NCBI GenBank assembly: GCA_019914945.1
Contig: CM034104.1
Location: 10,900,046-10,964,045, forward strand
Length of the DNA stretch: 64,000 bases
Reading direction: 5' to 3'
From: Typha latifolia
Lineage: Eukaryota; Streptophyta; Magnoliopsida; Poales; Typhaceae
Shown: piece by piece, positions 35,536-46,695 of the stretch
How positions within the stretch are numbered: the first letter of the stretch is position 1
How the letters are laid out: each line of letters starts with the position of its first letter
Translations under genes and position numbers: made by a program
The notes under the pieces: model-generated
Told to the model about the DNA's origin: nothing
The model's database searches: none
Seen by the model: the letters and a program-made list of their open reading frames with translations, nothing else

Positions 35536-36448
35536 TAAACAGGGTTTTGAAGAATTCGGCGTTATGATGGAGGTCGGCGACGACTTTGGTTTAAGTCTTT
35601 CTTTTGCTCGTGGGAATTGATGCTGTTGTTTAATTAAAGGCTCGATTTGATTATAAACATTGTTTTTTTTTTTAATCTTTAGACCGGTTTGGCCGCAGAA
35701 TAAAGAAAATATAGAATAGAAATATTCCAGAATATAGATTTATTTTATTTTTCTATTCCAAAACTATACCCATTCCTCCACCACCCCCTCTCAAGATAAA
35801 AGGAAACGATAGCTCCCCGTTTAAATAGTTTTGATTCGCCCTTTCATTGGGCAATGCATTTCCCAGACGTCTTCCACGTCGGGAGTTTGTTATGGAAATG
35901 ATTTGGTCACTTTGATCACTTCCCAACAAAAATCTAGCCGTTGATTGAGCTTCTAGGATAAATAAATAAACTAAGTATTTCTTTCAAAGATTACGTATAT
36001 CCCCCAACCATTGTTGGAGTTTGTATATTTGGATTTATTCAGTGCTACTTTGGTCTGGCTAATATCATTTGTTATGGTAAATCTCACACTAATAATCAAT
36101 CAATGTTCCCTTTAAATCGCCAATTATTTTACATTCGTTTAAACCCAATCAAACTAAGTCAATTATAATTTCCTAGTCTATTCAAAAAAAAAATTCTATT
36201 CCTTTAAGAATTTTTGCATATCTGTGATAATACGATAATAAAAGTTTTTCATAATAAAAAAGTTGGCTCCTCTATTTCCTATGAATAGACAACATATATC
36301 TCATTATATTAAAGAATTTTATGGTAGAACTTTAAGTGATTTACTTCATCTCCAAACCTAGGGTTCGCTCAACTTAGGTGGCCACCTGGGTAGGTTCTTC
36401 GACAATTATAATCATACATTGAAAGGCATAATTTTCTGAAGTCTTAGC
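35536..36448. other. RH18 upstream region
   Basis: No gene is seen. The first 300 bases should contain the RH18 promoter; the rest is AT-rich DNA up to the target duplication of the MULE. Confidence 0.4.
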
Positions 36449-36457
36449 TTAAATTTA

Positions 36458-37831
36458 GGGATAATTCTCTTTTCACCTCCTAAACTATCACATATTTTTA
36501 CGATGACCCCTTTAACTTTTTTTAGTACACATTGACCACTTGAACTATTAGAAATACCTTACTTGACCCTTTCTGTTAGGGTTCTGTTACCTATTTCTAT
36601 CCTTAAGTTGTCATCAGATGGTCACGTGACAACTAAATAGCCAAAATACCCTTATATGCAATGACAACTTAAAATAAACTTTTATGATGACCAAAATACC
36701 CTTCTCTCTCCCCATCTCTACTGCATCCCACCTCTTTCTCCATTTTTCGAATCTTGAGGTTGACCTTGTTCTTCTCCTTCTCCACTAAATTGAGCGATCG
36801 ACATCAAGATTAAGGAGAGGCGATGGTGTTGCTCAAGTTAGAGAAGCGGCTCGCCATGAGCATTCTCGTTTGTGGCCGCTGCAAGGTCTGGCTTGATCCT
36901 AATAAGGTCAACGAGATCTCCATGACTAACCAATGCTGGAATATCTGGAAGCTTATGAAGGATGGATTCATCATTAAGAAACTGATGAAAATTCACTCGC
37001 GATCTCATGCAAAGCAAGCCTTGGAAGCCAAGAGGAATGGGCGACATTCTGGTTATCATAAGCATAGAGGCACAAGAGAAGGTGAAAGGTAATGTCTTTA
37101 AGAACAAGAGAGTGCTTATGGAGACCATTCACAAATCCAAAGCTGAGAAGGTAAGAGAAAAAATATTGTCGGACCAATTTGAAGCTAAGTGTGACAAGAG
37201 CAAGCCAAGCAAAGAAAGGAAGATTTCTAGGAGGGAGGAACTCTCTCTCAACCACTCACCAAAAAATTTCTTCCGTTTGGTACAAAAGGCTAAAAAACTA
37301 CCACCATTAGCCTATTTTTATTAGATTCTTCAATAATTTTGGGTCTCTTTGCTTTTAGAGATTGGGGTCTTAAGAGGGATGGGCATGGAGAAGGGGATGT
37401 GGGTTTGCGCTCTTCTCGCTAGTTGTTTTGTTTTTTATGGGATTGTTACCAAGGATCTGGAGCACAATCACAGAGGGAGAAGAGAAAGAGATGAAGAGAG
37501 AAAAGGAGGTGCTCATGTTGGGCTGGGGTGGGATGTGCTCGGAGGAGATGTCGGGTGAGAAAGGCGAGAGAGGAATAAAGAAATTTTGGGAGAAATGGGA
37601 TTAGGATAGAGGGCAATGAAAGAATTAATTTTTTTTTTAATGTTAGCTAAACCACTTAACTATTCTGTCATTATAAATGGAGGGGCAATTGGTTAATTCA
37701 CTGATTCCGTCAATGACGTCATGGGGGTGAAATATTTATAATAGTTCAGAGGGTTAGTATGTACTAAAAAAAGTTAAAGAGGTCATTATAAAAATGGGTA
37801 ATAGTTCAGGGGGTGAAAAGGAAATTATCCC
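36458..37831. mobile_element. Pack-MULE-like element carrying an RPL19 copy (1374 bp)
   Basis: Long terminal inverted repeats of about 109 bp at roughly 75% identity begin GGGATAATTCTCTTTTCACC on the left and GGGATAATTTCCTTTTCACC on the complement of the right end. Both contain TTTAACTTTTTTTAGTACA. An exact 9-bp duplication, TTAAATTTA, flanks it at 36449-36457 and 37832-37840. Long TIRs with a 9-bp duplication are diagnostic of Mutator-like elements. There is no transposase. The inside holds a fragment of the ribosomal protein L19 gene, which makes this a Pack-MULE by structure. Confidence 0.88.
36823..37260 (+). pseudogene. RPL19: Ribosomal protein eL19 pseudogene inside the MULE
   Basis: The first frame (36823 to about 37080) reads like the N-terminal part of eL19: [56 protein letters not shown]. 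The next family block of about 38 residues (the RLPTK...MYMK region) is missing. The sequence resumes one frame over at about 37073 with [22 protein letters not shown] and SDQFEAK, ending SRREE. A deletion and a frameshift therefore make it non-functional as L19. No intron interrupts it. Upstream bases 36720-36822 may be its 5' UTR. It could still be transcribed from the element. Confidence 0.88.
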
Positions 37832-37840
37832 TTAAATTTA

Positions 37841-37992
37841 TAAGGCTTAAGAAAATTAAATCTATTAGCAAACTAATGCATGCAACTCAATTCGTTGTGA
37901 TTTCCTCTACCAACATGAATGAATTAATTGCATATTCAACCTATTAATTAGTTGCATTTTTAGGACTATCATAAATTAGTTGAGTTATTGTA

Positions 37993-38051
<59 letters not shown>

Positions 38052-39659
38052 TCTTTCTCTCTATCTCTCAACTCTCCTAAGTTAAAAAAAATGATCAATT
38101 TCTATCTCTCGCTAACCACCACCTAATGTGACTCAACCATCACCGATAAGGTTACAATCCGGACTCAACGACATCGCTATCTAATCGACGTCAAACTACT
38201 AATTAACTCAGTTGTTTGCCTAACACCGACTCCTTCTATCCAATTGACAATCGTGATCCAATCACCACCCATCATCAAATCAATATTGTGTCATTTAACT
38301 TAGTCGACACCCATTGTTCAACCATCGCTTGCCATCTAATTGATGCTAGTGCCTCTAAATCTGATCGACGTTCGCAATCTCAACCACCATCCTTGCATAA
38401 TTAGGGCAACCATCGATGTTGCTCATGACGATCTCATTTTCATATTATTTCACAGAGCAAGAAAAATATTTAGATAAGCTCTTTATATCTAAATATAAGT
38501 TCTTTATATCTAAATATTATTTAATATTACTTAATATTTTATTAATTTTAAAAGGGCTTCATATAATATATTCCTAAGACATGTAATAATTTAGTTGTGC
38601 TTTTACTCGGTAATAATAAGATATATAAATATCTAAAACAAATTAAGGCGAACCAATTCTGTTTAAAAAGTTAGGATGGATTAACATCATATCTACAATC
38701 TCAATATCAAAGTCTTTGATTATGATAAAGTTTCTACAAAATATTTTACCACTCATTTGTGCTATTTTTATAATTTTTACTAAAGTGAAATAAACATCAT
38801 TTAGACTTTCTTAAAAGTAAGGAGAGAATAAAAAAAAAAAAAGAACTCTTTTCTTCCTATATTCTTATTAAGAGCAATTTTTCATTACTATAGAGATAAT
38901 TATTTATTAATAGACTTGATGAAGATCTAACTGTTAAGATACTCAAGGATAAATATATGAATGCAAAAAAATTAAAAAATATTACGGGTTCAATAAGTAA
39001 TTATTTATTATTAAAATATATTATCTTTCATAGTTTTTTTTATAATTATATTATCTTAATTTATGAAATAAAAGACATATATATATATATATATATATAT
39101 CAGAATAAGGATATTCATATTTTTTTTATCCCTTTGATTATTTTTTAATTATTTACATATATCTCTCATTAGTTTAATATTGATTAAAACTAAAATTTAA
39201 TAACAGATAGATAGAGATAGATAATTATATTTAAATTGAAGTCTATCTCTATTAGAGAATCAAATTTAAATTGTTTAGTATTAAATGATATCTTCTATAA
39301 TTAAGGTATAATTATATGTAAGAGAGAAATCTTAATAGAAGAAAAGAATCGTATAACCTAAAAATTAGGCACAAATAATTTAACTTTTTTTTGTGTGACT
39401 AATATGCTGTTTTTGTGATTTTGGAATGGGTACAGAAAAATATGGGATATAAAAATTGGCTATTATAACCAATTTAAAATTATAAATTTTAGAGTGGGCC
39501 ATATGCTTTTCTAACCCCAATAGCATCCAACGGTTAAAAAAATCTGATTGGTGTGAACACGACTCCACCCCACCTCTCCCGTCCTTCTTCGCTTACCCTT
39601 CTCACCGAGCTTCTCTGGGATGCTTCTTGCGAGACCTCCGCAACCTCTCCTTCCCCGGA
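37841..39659. other. AT-rich intergenic DNA
   Basis: It contains a (TAA)n microsatellite at about 37996-38050 and a (TA)n run at about 39079-39100. No gene is seen. The last 100 bases before 39660 form the GC-richer leader of the next gene. Confidence 0.5.
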
Positions 39660-42600
39660 ATGGCGACGCGAGATCTCGTCGTCTCGTGGGCCCTCGTTGC
39701 CGTTTCACTTCTTGGGTTCGCACCCCTTCTATCATCCAGCGGTGGAGGTGCGTGCGAGCTCGGCGTCGTCCACCGCAACACTCTTTATTACTACAGCTTG
39801 GCGTCTCCCACCCCGAAGCACCCTCATGGTGTTCTTAGCGAAGATGGGTACTTCACCTTCTCCCTAAAGATTCGATTTTGTCATCTGGGCATTTGATATT
39901 TCTTAGTTTATTTGTTTGCTTTGGGATCGGGAGGCTCTTTTCAGCTTATATGGTAATCTTTTGGGTCTGTCGTGAAATTTCTGGTGACTCTATCCACTTG
40001 ATTCCTTTTTTTTTTTGGTATAGTATTGAATGAAGTAAAGCTGTATTTGTTTGTCTCGAGGTGGACCCAAGGTGCTAGTGATTGGATTTCGACTTATTTG
40101 CGAGTAATATATGTAGGTGCCCATCTTGTATTGACTTATTCTTTGTGGAGTAGGTGTGTCTCCATCATAGGCACAAAATGTCCAATAATCATTCTCATTT
40201 CGAAGGCTTTTAAGTTACAGGAGAGTGGTGGATGTATTGTTACCTAATACTTTGACATACAGGCTTAGTCAATTACCTTTATGAATTGAATGAGAGCACT
40301 ACAAGGTGATGTGTACTTAGAAAGGCATAAGGAAATGCCTTCCTTCCGCAATTATCAAGGGATGCACCGTACAATTCTGTCTTATCTGTTGAGCCGATGT
40401 GATTACTTTATCATTTTCTCAGATATTGTCAGAATTTAAGTTAAACCATTGAGCAAATTCTACCTTGTAAGATTCAATATTGGTACTTGAAGAGTGGTTT
40501 ATCTCCAAATCTGTTGAATATGCAGAGAGTGCATTTTATTCCATGAACAATATTGTATGTGTCAATGACATGGAAAATTGTGTTTTGCAGGTTTTACAAG
40601 GTATCAGTAAATGATACATTGCTGTGGTTTCAGGTTGGCTTTGTCAGGTTACCTTTTCTTTGTGAAACCATAAAATGGAGATTTTTAGAAGAGAGTATTC
40701 TATGTGATAAGTAAATCCATGTTAAATGATATATAGTTTCCTCAATTTGAACTATTTAGATTTATGTTACACATGTCACTGATATTCAGCTTGTCATTTT
40801 GTTTCCTCTTTTGTGTTTTGCGAACAGTTATGCGATCAAATGATATTTAACCATGACCCACCGTTGTGCTTTGATTGCCAGGTATCTGCTTTTGGGGGAT
40901 ATTATATCCTAATGTTTTATAACTATTTTCTTAACTTAGTACTTGCAATGAACTAATGCATCAATTTAGCTGGCTATATTAGAACTTTCAGTTGGTAATC
41001 TATGAATAAGATTTTTCTCTTTTTTCCTTCTCTTCTTTTAGGTGATTCGTTAGCTGTCTGCAATGGTCTAAGCTGGTTTATTAGATATATTTTTCACTAT
41101 GGAGTGCTGACATTCTAGTGAGTTTGCCAACAGAGGCTTATAATTATTATTGGGATTTTTATGATTCTTAATGCAAAAGATAATTTGTACTCAACTTTGA
41201 AAAGATAAGGTTTTTAAAAAGCTGGGAGTGAAATTACACCACCAAGTCATCAACTAGAACCGAGAGAGACATAACCAAGGTTCCAAAAATTGGTATCGGG
41301 ATCGGGATCGGCCGTCCAGAAAAACGATACGTATCGGCCGCCCGTATCGGATCGGACTATTTTAATTAAATAAAATTCTAAATATTATTAAAAATGTTGA
41401 GAAATTTTTAAAAATTTAGAAAAAATTATAAGAAATAATTACTCACATATAAAGCCTAAAAAATAAAAATCTCTCTTCCTCCCTCTCTTCTTTCCTATCC
41501 CTCTAACTGTTAATCTGAAATATCCATTCTCTTCCATACTTTTTTTTCCTATCTTTCTCTCTCTCTTTCTCACCCTCTTTTTTTTTATCTTTTTCTCTCC
41601 TTCACTCTCTCTTCCTTTTTCTCTCTCTCTCTCACTCTTTTTTTTTAATCTCTCTCTCTCTCTCTGTGTGACAGCTGCTGCAGCTAGCTGCTGCTGCAGA
41701 CCGAAACCAGCCAATCCCGGCTGGTTTCGACCTGGCCCGATCCCGATCCGTTTCGGCCGATCCCACTCGGGATCGGCCGAAACTAGAATCCTTGGGCATA
41801 ACAACAGCATCTCAAGTGTAAGTGCAGCAAGAAGCTTGTAAATCATGCATCCATTCTGAAGTATTATTTCCTTCAGTTGAGGCATGCATCCGAGTTTTTT
41901 ACAATTTTCAACATTGAGTAGACTAGACATGGATAAAATGATCCTGTTTGATGCTATGTCATCTTCTACGGTGAAAAAATGTAAATTTCTGATTATTAGA
42001 GCTGATCACAGAATTCCTGCAACTACTTTTGATATAATGGTATCACATTCAGTTCTCTCTCTCTCTCTCTTAGTTTACTCTTGCGTTTTGTGTGCAACAC
42101 ATGGATACAAAGGGATTACTTCTATGTTTCTATAACTGTAGATCCTCCTAAGTTCAATAATTGAGTGAATTGAACTGGGCAGTAAGGACATGCTCTGAAA
42201 TAACTTTGACTGCCGTGTGTTATTGGAAGAAAAAAAGAAGAAAGTTTACAAGCAATCACTGGTTGGACCAATTCTATAAGTAGACTACAAATTTTCTTAT
42301 ATACCCTTGAGGCCTTGAGTGCATCAACATTTATATGTCTTTTCATGTTAGTCGATAAGTAGGTAGCGAGGATATAGAAAAAGAGCTTTCTGTCATTAGT
42401 TCCTAATATTTTGTTGGTAGTATACTATTATTGATATAGTAGTAACTAGTAAGTAGTTCATGTTTGTTTTTCTGCTCAAGTAACAATTCAAAAACAAATC
42501 ATGAAATTCTCAATACTGAAAATGAAAAAAGATTGTACTGATAAAAGATTGTACTGATAAATGATAATGATCTAAGACACTTGTTGCTAGATTTGCGTAC

Positions 42601-45600
42601 ATCATTCATATCTATTTGATGCTTTTCTTAAAAGCGTCAATCACATTCTATATTGTATGCATCTTACAGCTCTTTCTTACTAGATAATTTGCTTGTTTAT
42701 TTTTTTTTTACTGTAAAAGGACTGTGGAGGTCCATCACGCTGTGGCATGCAATGCAGCGCACTTGTGTCAAACAACGAAGGAGGTAGGTCATTTATTTTC
42801 GTTACACTATAGTTGCTATAACCTATATGTTTCTATTTTGTCTTTAAACATTTACAATGAGAGTCTGTAGGCTTGCACACAGACAAAAAAGAACATATTA
42901 TATATGGATGAGTCTATGGAGAGATTGTTGTTCTATTTTTCCTTGTTGGTTATTTTTATTTGCTTTTCTTTGTTAATCAGAATTTTCGCTCTTAAAGGAA
43001 AGAAATGCAGCTGGCCTGTCGTTTTGAGATCATGTCTGTGCATATACTAAGACAATTTGTCTTTCTTTGGAATTTGTTCTCTTTGCCTAACTTCTCAAAT
43101 TACATGTGAATTCTCTCAGAAGCAACAGTCCACTGAAAATTTAGTTTTGTTTCTGGTCGGGACTTGGGATTGATTGACTGCTATAATTTCCCAACTGAAT
43201 GATGAATTCCTCCTATGTTTCTGTATCTTCTACATGTTAATATAAATTTGTTTAATTTTTCTTTATAGTTAATCTTTAGATTTCCTCCAGCTTTTTATTG
43301 CTCTCCTCTACTCTATATGGAATTTCATTTTATTGTGTGTCACCCATCATCTCTTCCCTGAGGAATCATGATAAACCATGTTAGTGTGCTGGTTTATTTA
43401 CTTTTCAGTGTAGTCTTATATTTTCTCACTCTATATAAGGGAACCTGTGACTGGGCTTGTCTGTATAGTTGTGCGTCACCATCATTTATTGTGTGTCACC
43501 CATCATCTCTTCCCCGAGCAATCATGATAAACCATGTTAGTGTGCTGGTTTATATGTGGTCTTATATTTTCTCACTCTATATAAGGGAACCCGTGACTGT
43601 GCTTGTCTGTATAGTTGCTCTCTGTATAGACAATAGTTGATTTTCCTAAGTTCTGTTAATCTCCGATGTTGTTATAATAGTATTCACGGTATATACACCG
43701 TCTTATGTCTGCTTCAACTTTACTAAATGGTATTGATGTAATATGCAGGGTATGATGTTTGTACAAGTATTGGGAGGGCCTCAAATCTTCATATTTCGCT
43801 CATTGGTAATAATAGACTTTTTTTTTAGTTTCAATGATCATTTAAATGCCCATCCTATCACGTTAATATTCTATGAGTTGAAATCTACTTGTGCTGCTGC
43901 TTTTGTTGTATACTTAATAGGTTTTATTATGCAAGTCCTGGAAAGTGGTCTGATGTATAGTTTTGCAGTGCTACTTCCAACGACTATTCTTCATCTATTA
44001 TCTTCTTTTAGTACTTATCTTCAATTAAGTATCTCCCCCCGCTTCGCTCTCCCCCTCGTGGGGAATTGAGTAGTTTTTACAGTAGAGTCGAGGAGATGAC
44101 GAAGAGCTGAAGAAGAGAATCGGGCCGAGGGCTGCCCCCTCTTCCCCTCGCTCTCCTTTCCTTAATATGAACCTTGAGTCCCTCTAGACCTAGCTGCTGT
44201 TGAAGTTCCATCTATCAATGGATAAGATTTCTGTCTTAATGTATATGTTGGCAGGCAAAGAAAAATATTTTACCGAGACATTATTGGGTTCTTATTAAGG
44301 TAAGTACTGTTTCCATAGAATTTGATTAGCAAATCAAGTCTTTTGAGTTCATGCACAACAAAGATGGATTAAATTAGCCAAGTCCGAGTTTTTTTTAAAA
44401 AGGCTTAGTTATTGTACTTATAGCCCACCCATATATTATGAAGTTGTTTGGTGTGAATGCTTGAAAGAGGCATATCTTGCACATTTAAAGCACCTGAGAC
44501 GTGAGAACCATATATTACATCTAAAGCATTTGAAAAAGAAAACAAATAATTCTCTGTATTTGAAGTTATGTAAGTTCCAAAACATCATCTCAATCTTTGT
44601 TTTTCACTCAATTAAGTTGGTATGATAAGTTTAGTTATCTTGCCTCTCAAATCAACTCCAGTTTAGAAATCATCTTTCTAGTGCATACTAAGTGTGTTGC
44701 TTTTATCTTAGGACTTCATCTGTTCCTTTATGTCTGAAAGTATTTGCTTTATTGAATTAAATTTAACAGATAAGAACAATCCTCAAAAAGGTGTTATTGT
44801 CAAGATGGTATCTACAGGCCCCAGGAATAATTGCTCACTCGCTGTTTCTGTCTTCTGTGACTCAACCATGGTCCAAGTAAGTATATTTGCTCTTATCAGG
44901 CTGCACATTCGTTTATCGAGCTCTCACATTGTCTATCTTGTATCTTCCAAATTTATATCCTTGCAGGTTTCAGGTTCATTTAACCTGTCAGGATCATGTG
45001 ATTATGTGAGTATGCAATAAACTTCTTTCTAGCTTGAGCTAAATTTAATGCACATACAATTGTTACTATCCTTGTACTTCATGTCTGAAATGGTGCATGA
45101 TAAATTGGATTGCATGGTTATTGGAAAAAAAATTCACGTGATTGGTGATTAGAACTGATATATGTCTGTCCTGATGGAAAGACAACTTAGTGAATGCCTT
45201 GGTTTATTTGAAATTCTCTGGGCACATTAGGTCCATCCTAATGTAAGATAACAAATTAAACAGAAAGGTTGATCAACTGTCTAAAATCTCCTAGTCACAG
45301 TTCTACATAAGGGTCAGTCAGGGCCAAAAAGAATGTTGAGTTAACCAGTGTTCACTCAGCTTTTGTTAGATCAATTTTACATTTTCTCTCATTCAATTTG
45401 AAAGTGTAACATAATACTGTCTGTTACTTAGTAACATGTATCGCTGATATTGGTGGAGTATTTTGCCTGGGCTAGACCTGTACTGTGCAATAGTGTTTTC
45501 AAGATGAACCCAACTTGTTGGGGCTTTGGTCTTTTTCTTATTGCTGGTTTTTAGTTAGCTTTTCTTTGTTGGCAAGTACATGTTAATCTAAAATATGTTT

Positions 45601-46695
45601 TTTTTTTCTTCCAGAGTTCTGCTATATTTTTAGAATTCTTGGCCTTAATTATTCTCATATACCTTAATATATTATTGATATAAATCCATATGGAAATTTT
45701 ATGGTCAAGTTCCTGTTGAATACTCCTTATTCATCGCATCTTAGTTGGCCCAAATATTAATTGCTATTCTCTCTGCAGGCGACGGTACTTCGGCATCCAT
45801 CTGGTTGCCCAAAGGCTACATCTGTCAGTGGAAAAGGATGGGGTTGGTTTGGGACTCTGGTCATGATGTACGGACTTTTATGTGTTGTCATCATATGCTA
45901 ATTGTGAAGTTCATTATAATATTATATTATGGGCAGTAGTTTTAGTTGCATTTTTTTCTTTTAGCCAATGATTACATAGATTATCAGTTTATCACCTTTT
46001 CAGGTAATTGCTTTGCACTTAATTGGTTGATTTTCATTCTTTGTGCAGAATTTTATGCCTTTTTGGAGCATATATGTTGGTTGGCACGATTTACAGATTC
46101 TTTTTCCTTGGAATTCATGGTATAGAGGTATAGACTCTTCTGTTTCTTAGATGTCTCTATTAGTTGGTTTCTTCTACTTCACTTCATTTATCTCGTATGT
46201 AATCAGTAATCTTATGTTAGAGTTAGATCATGTGGTCCATGTGTAAAATCTGTTGTCATTTACTTTTTCACTTGTCTGTTATGTTGTCTACTTGTCTGAT
46301 ATGTATCTTTAGGTGCATGGTGCTCAATGCATTGTAAATCTATTATTATCAAAGTAACTCGTGATAGATTTCACTGACTTGTCTCAAAATTTCAGGCTAT
46401 TCCAAACTTGGAATTTTGGATCAGTTTACCACAAAAAGCAAGGGTAAGCTTTAATATCATATAAGCTGTCTTCCCATGAATAAAATGTAACCGGGCCTAG
46501 AGCAGATATGTTCGACTGAAAAGTTGTATTAGTTGTCAGTTTGCCACTTGTCTTCAAGTCTTGCAATTTCTATATGGAGAGATGGAGAACCTTATGATTT
46601 TTTTTGTCCTCCAGATTATACTTGGTTCTTTAGCTAGAAGGTTGAGAGCACGCACCGGAAGCAGTCGAGCCTCATATTCTCCTATGAATTATTGA
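39660..46695 (+). CDS. Type I membrane protein of the ATG27 / mannose-6-phosphate receptor (MRH) class
   Basis: Eleven exons (39660-39847, 40591-40633, 40828-40881, 42720-42783, 43749-43805, 44770-44876, 44967-45005, 45779-45867, 46049-46127, 46396-46443, 46615-46695) join in frame to 282 residues. A signal peptide (about 1-31) is followed by a Cys-rich lumenal domain with pairs such as CEL, LCDQ, CFDCQDCGG, CGMQCSAL, YDVC, NNCSL, VFCD and GSCDY, as in MRH/ATG27 folds. One transmembrane helix at about 207-230 (WFGTLVMIILCLFGAY) and a short basic cytosolic tail ending SYSPMNY follow. Yeast Atg27 and related receptors cycle through Golgi and endosomes; a trafficking or autophagy-linked role is inferred only from the fold. 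An in-frame ATG 33 bp upstream (39627) would spoil the signal peptide. Intron 3 holds MITE copy 3, and intron 4 holds a tandem repeat. Confidence 0.88.
41276..41794. mobile_element. hAT-type MITE, copy 3 (519 bp)
   Basis: It starts CAAGGTTCCAAAAATTGG and ends with complement CAAGGATTCTAGTTTCGG. The flanks GACATAAC (41268-41275) and GGCATAAC (41795-41802) are an 8-bp duplication with one mismatch. It shares ATCGGGATCGGGATCGG near the left end, TTTTAATTAAATAAAATT after it, a CT-rich centre (41470-41670) and GATCCCGATCCGTTTCGGCC near the right end with copy 2. It lies in intron 3 of the ATG27-like gene. Confidence 0.85.
43331..43618. repeat. Two-copy tandem repeat, 156-bp period
   Basis: TATTGTGTGTCACCCATCAT begins copies at 43331 and 43487. 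Both run through ATCATGATAAACCATGTTAG and CTCACTCTATATAAGGGAAC to CTTGTCTGTATAGTTG. The second copy is about 15 bp shorter in the middle. It lies in intron 4 of the ATG27-like gene. Confidence 0.9.

Noticed and set aside
37980..38060. Repeat array considered as CRISPR-like
   Set aside because: It is a simple TAA microsatellite without spacers; no CRISPR array is present anywhere in this plant window.
44255..44299. Possible extra 45-nt exon in the ATG27-like gene with good AG and GT flanks
   Set aside because: Including it in the phase set by the preceding exon creates an in-frame TAA, and skipping it gives the expected SLIDKNNPQKG join. At most it is a poison exon.
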